From positions 1-64,000 of the forward strand of contig JAWQEG010004727.1 in assembly GCA_033782935.1 (NCBI GenBank): a DNA stretch of 64,000 nucleotides. The letters run 5' to 3'. The notes under the pieces are model-generated. The model had not been told where the DNA came from. It searched no databases and worked only from the letters and a program-made list of their open reading frames with translations. Positions 33,075 to 40,127 of this stretch are shown one piece after another (the first letter of the stretch is position 1; each line of letters begins with the position of its first letter). The DNA comes from Petrolisthes cinctipes. Lineage: Eukaryota; Arthropoda; Malacostraca; Decapoda; Porcellanidae. The position numbers and the translations under genes were made by a program.

Positions 33075-33140
33075 TTGTCAAATGGGACCTGTATGCCATC
33101 GCCCTTCCTGTCATAAATACACACATATATCAGTGTAATA
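33075..33140 (-). repeat. Duplicate of the RagC/D exon edge (acceptor plus about 40 bp)
   Basis: Repeats 32983-33048 at a period of 92 bp, including TATGACAG|GAAGGGCGATGG and the exon start as far as TTTGACAA, with one base change (ATACC to ATGCC on the + strand). It forms a decoy acceptor upstream of the real one. Confidence 0.85.
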
Positions 33141-33144
33141 TAAT

Positions 33145-33568
33145 TGTTGGGTTGTATGTAAGAATGTATAGTAATTGGTGTTGAGTATGGTGTAATAAAA
33201 TGATGGGTTGTATGTAAGAATGTATATAGTAATTGGTGTTGAGTATGGTGTAATAAAATGATGGGTTGTATGTAAGAATGTATAGTAATTGGTGTTGAGT
33301 ATGGTGTAATAAAATGATGGGTTGTATGTAAAAATGTATAGTAATTGGTGTTGAGTATGGTATAATAAAATGATGGGTTGTATGTAAGAATGTATAGTAA
33401 TTGGTGTTGAGTATGGTGTAATAAAATGATGGGTTGTATGTAAGAATGTATAGTAATTGGTGTTGAGTATGGTGTAATAAAATGATGGGTTGTATGTAAG
33501 AATGTATAGTAATTGGTGTTGAGTATGGTGTAATAAAATGATGGGTTGTATGTAAGAATGTAATGTTC
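33145..33568 (+). repeat. 56-bp minisatellite in a RagC/D intron
   Basis: About seven units of TAGTAATTGGTGTTGAGTAT plus GGTGTAATAAAATGATGGGT and TGTATGTAAGAATGTA. The last two modules also occur next to the exon edge, so the array seems to have grown from the exon-flanking intron. Confidence 0.9.
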
Positions 33569-33808
33569 TTATATACAATCCGATGACACACGCTACCACT
33601 ACAAATTAATCTTGTGGGGAGAGTCCAAACTATTCTGGGCAACGGGTCACCATTATTTTTGTTCATCTGGTCCTGTTTCATCCCCTATTTTGTATTAGTT
33701 CAGCTAAGTATAAACACATTATTATTCAGCCAAAATAATGCTATCCTGTTGCCTGGAATTATAGTTTGGAGGAATCTTTTGCTCCAGATTTATTTACTGT
33801 TTCCCAAG

Positions 33809-33901
33809 TACAGTCGGCAAAAAGAATATTGGAACCTTCCTATGGATAATTTGATTTAATTTCCATGTAAGGTTGGTTCCTGTACTTTTTTGTTGACTGT
33901 A
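33809..33901. mobile_element. 93-bp TA-flanked MITE
   Basis: Ends TACAGTCGGCAAAAAG and, on the complement, TACAGTCAACAAAAAAG; GGAACC and the TATGGA / CATGGA strings pair further in. Tc1/mariner-like TA ends are inferred from the flanking TA. Confidence 0.65.
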
Positions 33902-33914
33902 CAAGAAAGGTCTA

Positions 33915-34055
33915 ACACTGGGTCGTATGCAAGGACATCCATGGTATATACGATGGCCACGGTGGCTCTGTTGTTTTGTCTATGGAGCCTTCGTATCGGT
34001 ACCACACCATCGTATACAGTACACCGTGAATATTCTTGCATACCACCCATTATCT
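33915..34055. mobile_element. Foldback MITE, copy 2
   Basis: Same family as 28855-28995: GGTCGTATGCAAGGACATCC on the left; GAATATTCTTGCATACCACC on the right; a central GGAGCCTTCGTATCGGTACC arm. Confidence 0.7.
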
Positions 34056-34079
34056 GACACACACATAGGCCTTACAACA

Positions 34080-34440
34080 CAAAAATATATGGTATTCATA
34101 ATTCTTATTTAACTTACAATATAAAGATACTGTATACATAACTCTGAGATACTCTATACAGAATTCCAACTTAATTTACAATATAGATACTGTATTCATA
34201 ATTCTTACTTAACTTACAATATAAAGATACTGTATATATTTATTCTGACTTAATTTATAACATATAAAGATACTGTATATAAAATTCTAACTTAACTTAC
34301 AATATAAAGATACTGTATACATAATTCTGAGATACGGTACAGTATACATAATTCTGACTTAACATATACATAATTCTAACTTGACTTACAATATAAAGAT
34401 ACTGTATACATAATTCTAACCTAACTTACACTAAAAAATA
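34080..34440 (+). repeat. Tandem AT-rich repeat AACTTACAATATAAAGATAC
   Basis: About eight degenerate units of AACTTACAATATAAAGATAC plus TGTATACATAATTCTGACTT within the RagC/D intron. Confidence 0.85.
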
Positions 34441-34470
34441 TTGTATATATAAAACTTGTGCCTTACGTAC

Positions 34471-34613
34471 CCATATATGTCCGAGATATCAATGACAACA
34501 TTAATCATCTTGCAACACAACTCATAGCTTTGCATGTCTACGGGTGAGGAGTCGGTGGCAATGTAGATCTTGGATAAAACATCAAACAGGAACGCCTTCT
34601 CTATACGCGAGTT
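34471..34613 (-). CDS. RagC-D: RagC/D GTPase, C-terminal domain exon
   Basis: A 143-bp exon, acceptor TTTTTTCCAG|AAC, donor GG|GTACGT, phase 0 in and phase 2 out. It encodes [20 protein letters not shown], then [20 protein letters not shown], the most conserved stretch of the RagC/D C-terminal (roadblock-type) domain. Splice phases match the neighbouring exons, supporting a single gene. The RagC/D protein binds GTP/GDP, pairs with RagA/B on lysosomes and recruits TORC1. Confidence 0.93.
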
Positions 34614-34659
34614 CTGGAAAAAAACAACAAAATCCTTCACTGTAACAACCATTTTTTTT

Positions 34660-35229
34660 TTTTTTTCATTTTATTAGAGTGAATTTTATATATATATATA
34701 AGAATGAATTTTGTGGAGTTTGCAAAATGTTTTATGTGCACTTGTGTCTGTTTTCTTATTCTTCAAATAGTTACAAATAGAATTTAATCAAACTTTACAG
34801 GATGATTGGGCATTATGAAAACAAAAAGTGATTATAACTTTTCATGGATCTAGGTCATAAAATACAAAATACAATTAATATTTAACTTGTGAGAACGAGA
34901 GTGAAGTATGGGATGGGTTTGTCTGTAGAGTTTCTGTGGCGTTTGTAAGAGTCCACACTTCATTGACTGCCCTTCCTATTTCATTTGCAATTGGAAGTTT
35001 GACAAATGAGAAGTTGCAATGTAAAAGGCCCTAACCAAAAAATGGGTTAAAGTAGAGGAATAGTTTAAATACCTAATTAAGATATACCATTTGAACATTT
35101 TGGAAGAGAGGATAATATGATTTTTTGGTACATATATTATTAATTTTTTTTTTTAAATCATCAGAGGGTAACTCAAATATGGCTGATTTGTGGGTTACAC
35201 CATTTTACTCCTCAGCTCCTCAAATGTGA
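34660..35229. other. Intronic DNA, no recognised feature
   Basis: Within the RagC/D intron. AT-rich, a short (TA)n at 34689-34700. Nothing else I can support. Confidence 0.5.
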
Positions 35230-35808
35230 TAAGGAATTATTGTCCACAACTGTCCGGGATGCAACACAGCACCCCATTCTATTAAACACATTATTAAAGA
35301 CTGCAACACACACAAACACACTCACCAACAACACAACACAGCACCCCATTCTATTAAACACATTATTGAAGACTGCAACGTACACAACCACACTCACCAA
35401 CAACACAACACAACACCCCATTCTATTAAACACATTATTGAAGACTGCAACGTACACAACCACACTCACCAACAACACAACACAACACCCCATTTTATTA
35501 AACACATTATTGAAGACTGCAACACACACAACCACACTCACCAACAACACAACACAACACCCCATTCTATTAAACATATTATTGAAGACTGCAACACACA
35601 CAACCACACTCACCAACAACACAACACACCACCCCATTCTATTAAACACATTATTGAAGACTGCAACACACACAACCACACTCACCAACAACACAACATA
35701 CAATCTCTGAGGGCACTGTGGGAAAGCCCGGTTCAGGCCATGACCTTCCTCAGGAGCTCGGGGCTGCTCGGCCAGACAGCTTGAGGAACTTCAACAACAA
35801 CAACAAAT
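35230..35808 (+). mobile_element. Jockey-like 3' end with a six-fold in-frame repeat
   Basis: A 3' terminal fragment on the + strand. The frame starting near 35257 reads GCNTAPHSIKHIIKDCN and repeats a 24-codon unit PHSIKHIIEDCNxHNHTHQQ six times (72 bp each, to about 35697), then [20 protein letters not shown] and a stop, then the family 3' tail (GCTTGAGGAACTTCAAC plus (AAC)n). It lies antisense in a RagC/D intron, the tail about 12 bp from the donor of the exon at 35819. Confidence 0.85.
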
Positions 35809-35818
35809 ATAAACTCAC

Positions 35819-35926
35819 AGATATGAAGATATTTAATAGGTTTTCAAGTGTGGGCAGCTGAGGTGTCAATTTCTGGACAACTTTACTGAAGGCCTCAAAT
35901 ATACTGTGGTCATAGATGGATGTTAA
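35819..35926 (-). CDS. RagC-D: RagC/D GTPase, split exon, 3' half
   Basis: The 3' half of an exon, donor TCT|GTGAGT at 35819. It reads [19 protein letters not shown], then [15 protein letters not shown], the hinge and start of the C-terminal domain. The 5' half lies at 36077-36109; between them is a 150-bp element bounded by TTAA on both sides (35923-35926 and 36077-36080). Counting one TTAA, the two halves total 137 bp and fit phase 1 in and phase 0 out, as the neighbouring exons require. As the sequence stands the reading frame is broken. Either this allele is defective or the insert is somehow removed. Confidence 0.88.
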
Positions 35927-36076
35927 GGGACCCTGTGATGTAGTCAGAAAAATGGAGGTTAGCGAGTCCTTCAAATATTGCCACGAAACACACACACCTA
36001 TTTGGAAGGAGCTTGTTTCGTGGCATAATCAGGAGAATTCAGAAGCCTCCAATTTTCATACACGATCACAGGGTCC
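35927..36076. mobile_element. 150-bp TTAA MITE inserted in the RagC/D coding exon
   Basis: Both ends carry GGACCCTGTGAT as inverted repeats, with looser pairing inward (GAAAAATGGAGG against GAAAATTGGAGG) and an inner palindrome (GCCACGAAACA against TGTTTCGTGGC). It is flanked by TTAA on both sides, the target duplication of piggyBac-type transposons. Read in gene direction the left end contains CCT|GTGATC and the right end CATCACAG|GG, which look like a donor and an acceptor; removal at those sites would leave 17 extra bases and shift the frame. Confidence 0.85.
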
Positions 36077-36109
36077 TTAAGTAGAAGCTGAGGTGGATTT
36101 GTTCCATAC
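36077..36109 (-). CDS. RagC-D: RagC/D GTPase, split exon, 5' half
   Basis: After acceptor TTTATATTTCAG, 33 bases complete a Gly codon and read MEQIHLSFYL, which matches the short conserved strand before TSIYDHS in RagC/D proteins. The frame then runs into the MITE and hits TGA within 12 bases. Confidence 0.82.
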   Translation of the reverse strand, partial: VWNKSTSAST

Positions 36110-36213
36110 CTGAAATATAAACAAATTATTATTGGCTAAATGAATAATTATGGAAGGACAACAATTTTGGCTACAGCATACTGGAACCAGACTCTTATAA
36201 TTATGACTGGAGG

Positions 36214-36428
36214 TACAGCCGAGCCTGAAAATTCGCGACCACGTACTTAGATGTTTATATCATCTGAGCTGGTAACACTGTGTGGGGAAGGTGTCATTGT
36301 AGGTGAAAGATTGTATCATGTCCCTCTACTATGTTCCACCTACTCTGATTCCTCCCCAAATAAATATTACCTGCTCAAATGGCATAAATATCTAAGTACG
36401 CGGTCGCGAATTTTCGGGCTCGGCTGTA
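36214..36428. mobile_element. 215-bp TA-flanked MITE in a RagC/D intron
   Basis: Inverted ends TACAGCCGAGCCTGAAAATT and (complement) TACAGCCGAGCCCGAAAATT, continuing CGCGACCACGTACTTAGAT against CGCGACCGCGTACTTAGAT: about 40 bp of arm. No ORF. Confidence 0.8.
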
Positions 36429-36515
36429 CAGTCGGCGGCAAAAGTCGTATCGCCTCACTCATCACGTCTTCAAAGATAACATAAAGGTTAATCATCGAAT
36501 AAACACATTCCTTAC

Positions 36516-36693
36516 CTGAATTACTAAGTTTATCACTGGCACGTTGGTGAATGTCTCGTTGTGTTTCAAACTTGATGTCATCAGAGAGGCCGTCCACTTT
36601 GTGTATAAAAACTTCCAACTTGAGGTGTGGGTTGACTTTGTGTGCTCTTAGAACTGTCTGGTGGAGTCTGTTCAGTGCTTCCATGTAGTCAAC
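36516..36693 (-). CDS. RagC-D: RagC/D GTPase, G4-motif exon
   Basis: A 178-bp exon, acceptor TATATCAG|GTT, donor CAG|GTAAGG, phase 0 in and phase 1 out. It encodes DYMEALNRLHQTVLRAHKVN, then KLEVFIHKVDGLSDD and IKFETQRDIHQRASD. HKVD is the G4 guanine-specificity motif of Rag GTPases. Clear family match. Confidence 0.95.
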
Positions 36694-36731
36694 CTGATAT
36701 ACAATACAAACTATAGTACCGAGATCTCATG

Positions 36732-36948
36732 TACAGTCACAATGAAATAACCGACGACATTTTCCTTCCATCGTTGTAAATATCTTGGTAATAAAGAACA
36801 ACTCGTGTATGATTTTGCTGCACCTCATAATAATAATTGAGGGGGTTGAGTTGACATAAGGTGTTGTTGTATGATTGTATTTTGATATGATACTGATCTA
36901 TTTGCACGATGGAAGGAAAGTGTCGGTGGTTATTTGATTGTGACTGTA
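36732..36948. mobile_element. 217-bp TA-flanked MITE, copy 1
   Basis: Ends TACAGTCACAATGAAATAAC and (complement) TACAGTCACAATCAAATAAC, with TTTCCTTCCATCGT at the inner edge of both arms. The same length and sequence occur, inverted, at 51736-51952. Tc1/mariner-like by its TA flanks. Confidence 0.85.
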
Positions 36949-37028
36949 CAAACTCAAACAACCATATCTTACTCCATACTATAAGATACAATGTTAATGA
37001 ATATGAAAGTGTACCCAACTATTCTTTA

Positions 37029-37412
37029 TACAGTCTGTTAATGTTCTAGATACCCCACCCTCGCTCAGGGACTCGCAGTTTTATCTGGTAACACTTTGAG
37101 TAGTAGGCAGGGGTATTTTACAGTGATCTGATCAGATATCGGCTGTATAAATTTCAGGGTATATATTAAACAAGGATAAGGATGCATATCTATATTATTG
37201 ATGTAGTACACACTGCCATATGAGATAATAAAATGTAATCAAAAGTTCTTCGATAGGCGTAAATACCGAAGGAAAAATCAAATTATTGGCAACAAATATA
37301 TAACCCGGTGTTGCCACAATATAATTTCCTGCCTACTACTCAAAGTGTTACCAGATAAAACTGCGAGTCCCTGAGCGAGGGTGAGGTATCTGGAACATTG
37401 ACAGACTGTATG
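37029..37412. mobile_element. TA-flanked foldback MITE with arms of about 80 bp
   Basis: Arms 37029-37112 and 37324-37412 are near-perfect inverted repeats: TACAGTCTGTTAATGTTCTA versus TACAGTCTGTCAATGTTCCA, then CACCCTCGCTCAGGGACTCG, CAGTTTTATCTGGTAACACT and TTGAGTAGTAGGCAGG in both. The spacer of about 210 bp has no ORF. Confidence 0.85.
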
Positions 37413-37814
37413 TGGTACTAAAGAATGACCACTATTATAGTAGCACTGGATTCCTTTACTTGTGTCAGTTACAACATGAAAGTTATGAATGGATGGTTTG
37501 TGTCCATCCACACCTTCATTACCTTATCAACTCTAATGCTTTAACAACTCTGGAACATTCTACTTTTTTTTTTTATATATATACTGTATGTTCCAACACT
37601 GGACATTGGTTTATCAAGCCCGTTACCATGGCCCAGGTCAACTGCTACTCACACACACACGTCAGAACTTCCGAACTGGTACCCAGCCACAGAGGGAGGG
37701 AAGTGAGGGTAATTCCCAAATACTGCAGTTGTTATGGTACCAGTGAGGGTGTTTTACGAAGTTTAGTGGCCTTATAGTTAGTGCCTCAAACTCAAATTGG
37801 AAGAGTAAATATTC

Positions 37815-37894
37815 TCAGGTCCTCACCTGAGAGGAATCGATCTTCCGACTTCTAGGTTATGAGTCCAGAACACTAACCACTCGGCCACACCTGA
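37815..37894 (-). tRNA. tRNA-like sequence (CAT anticodon), probable SINE head or pseudogene
   Basis: On the - strand an 80-nt stretch has an A-box-like GTGGCCGAGTGGTTAG, an anticodon-arm-like TGGACTCATAACC (CAT), a B-box-like GATCGATTCC, and ends TCAGGT / ACCTGA that can pair as part of an acceptor stem. The T stem is imperfect, so a functional tRNA is unlikely; a tRNA-derived SINE or relic in the RagC/D intron is more probable. Confidence 0.5.
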
Positions 37895-38083
37895 CCTGTG
37901 AGTGTCTAGGCATTTCAAATGAAAATGGACCTTCTGAACCTTTCATTCTATTTCATTTGCAAGGATTTTTAGTGGACTCACCTTCTTCAATATAGAAATA
38001 AAAAACTACATATAAAAAATGAATAATGTTCATTGAGCCATTGACAAAGTGAGTAAATTACCAACCATAATTACAACTCGGCC

Positions 38084-38112
38084 AGACAGCTTCAACAACA
38101 ACAACAACAACT
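38084..38112 (+). mobile_element. Jockey-like 3' tip at a RagC/D donor site
   Basis: ACTCGGCCAGACAGCTTC followed by (AAC)n directly abuts the donor (CTCAC on the + strand) of the exon at 38116. This is the same 3' end as the fragment at 35230-35808. Only about 29 bp remain. Confidence 0.7.
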
Positions 38113-38115
38113 CAC

Positions 38116-38347
38116 TTGAGCATCAATAACAAACACCAGAGCTCCATGTCCACCAAATATTTTCTCTGAGTCAAAGGATGGTTTTTCAAAGAAGTCAATC
38201 TGACCTGGGAAGTCCAAAATCTTGAACTGTACAAAGGAAGAGTTGGAGATGTTTTCAGACTCTATCTTGTTTGTTGACTCCAAAGAAAGGGTTTTTTTTT
38301 GTGTCATTTTGTGGAAAACAACTTTTTGTATTGAAGACTTGCCACTC
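38116..38347 (-). CDS. RagC-D: RagC/D GTPase, P-loop and switch exon
   Basis: A 232-bp exon, acceptor TTTTTATTACAG, donor CTCAA|GTGAGT, phase 2 in and phase 0 out. It encodes [14 protein letters not shown] (the P-loop end GKSS), [20 protein letters not shown] (switch I region), [15 protein letters not shown] (the G3 motif DFPGQ) and [10 protein letters not shown]. These are hallmark sequences of RagC/RagD. The first coding exon (start codon to the P-loop start) was not found up to the next mobile element at 39445. A poly-A/T run (AAAAAAAAACCC, 38290-38299) encodes Lys in the loop. Confidence 0.95.
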
Positions 38348-39440
38348 CTGTAATAAAAACAGAAATCTCAATAAGACATAATAGTTTCATTCACATGTCC
38401 TGATCAACAATAAGGAGAGTAAATGACATTTCATTTTCATTGTTCTTATTATGTTTACCTCAAACCTACAAAGTATAAATTAATTTGTTTCATACATTGG
38501 TTCATGAAGGAGTTTATGGAAGAGTTACATTATAATTGTTACACACACACCAGAGGTTCATTACAAGTTATTAATGAATTAATGAGTTTTGTCTTTGTCT
38601 AGGTGTGCTTCCCTCCTTGTTTAGAAAAACCAGGGTCATTTTTAAAGTATCACAGAGGTAAATTTTGTTCTTATGGATTTGTAGAGCTTTATTTTACACA
38701 CCAGAATCTGAAATCTAGAGTCTCTTATGTCCACTGGTTTGCATATAGCATTGATTTAAAGTACGCATACTTGCATAGCAAGGCTTGCAAGACAGCCTAT
38801 TCTACCTTAAAAACGATGAAATATGACTAAATAATTTTTTACAAGGCATAAAAATATATATAATTGCATTATTTACGTATTTCTGAGTAAAAGTGAATAA
38901 AATATATATCATATTCACCTGAATGGACATGAAAACAACAAAAATACAGTATCTGAGGGTAAAAATACATAACACATGCTCATGTAGTTTTGTGGCGAGC
39001 TGTCAAGTTTATATACAGGAGTAGCTTGTGTAAACAAGGCTGGAAAAATCGATATGTAAGGATGTGTAGCCCAGGAAAGGGAGTAGAGGGGGGTTTGGGT
39101 GAGCTGCTATGCTGAGAGACACGAGGCTATTCTGGTCTCCCCCCCACACCCCTGAGGGTCACGTGACAGCAGTATACACAAAGACTCGTAGCTTCAGCTC
39201 AGATAAGATCAGTGGTACCAATAAAGTGGCTAGATACAGCCCATGCAGTCTTTTATAGCCCGTCATATATATACGTCCATCGGCTTCAAGGTCAAAATTT
39301 TTGGTGACGTATTAATACGTCCATCGGCTTTTAAGGGTTAATAGAACTTGACAAATATTTATAAAAAAATTACAAAGTTCAACACTCCCAAAAAACTAAG
39401 TCATGCTATTGAAGCAAACAAAGAACTACTGCTAAATAAA
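38348..39440. other. Probable RagC/D intron or flank, no recognised feature
   Basis: Mostly single-copy-looking AT-rich DNA. ATACGTCCATCGGCTT occurs twice (39271 and 39316). No exon with RagC/D N-terminal sequence is visible on the - strand. Confidence 0.5.
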
Positions 39441-39468
39441 CTATATATCTATCTATAGCTCTGATGCC

Positions 39469-40119
39469 TCATTCCCTCCGGGAACTCCTCCCAAGGGGAA
39501 GGCCACGGCAGAAGTGTCTCCAGTTTTCCCTGTTCCAACACTCCCTTCTTACTTGGTCATATCCTCCTCTACCCCTCACGTTTCTCTCCCTTACATACTC
39601 TTCCACTCTGTTCTGCCATCTAACCGGTGGTCTGCCTCTCACACCAGGTCCCACAACTTTACTTCCATACACCTTCTTTACAAACTCCTCACCTTGCATT
39701 CTCTCTACATGTCCAAACCACCTCAGTGTATTACGCTTCACTCTCTCAACCACTCCACACTCAATACCAATTGCCTTCTCACTCATACCACATCTCTCAT
39801 ACACACTCTTATTACTTTCTCCATCCCACCTAGACAACCCACATGCTCCTCTCAAGTAACTCATTTCCACAGCACCTATTTTAGACTGATGAGCCCTACT
39901 CCATGTCCATGTCTCTAATGCATATGTCAGTGTTGGCAGGATTATACTATTTCGTAGTCCCCTTTTCACTTCCATACTCACACTTCTACCCTTCATAATC
40001 CTCCCCAGTGATCCTATGACCTGTCTACCCTTCACTGCTCTCTCCCTCATTTCTCCTTCCATACTTCCATGTTTACACATAACTGTACCCAGGTACTTAA
40101 ACTCCTTCACTTCCTCCAT
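39469..40119 (-). pseudogene. RTE-like RT C-terminal fragment
   Basis: Reads MEEVKEFKYLGTVMCKHGSM through SYLRGACGLSRWDGESNKSV to ENWRHFCRGLPLGRSS. It lacks the 28-residue tandem duplication seen in copy 1. It is continuous in origin with the palm fragment at 42991-43354. Confidence 0.85.
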
Positions 40120-40127
40120 CCTCTTAC

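Noticed and set aside
35990..36109. A 36-codon frame (YGTNPPQ...) after the acceptor at 36110, which first looked like the last exon of another gene
   Set aside because: The same acceptor read in the RagC/D phase gives the conserved MEQIHLSFYL. The longer frame is chance reading through the inserted MITE.
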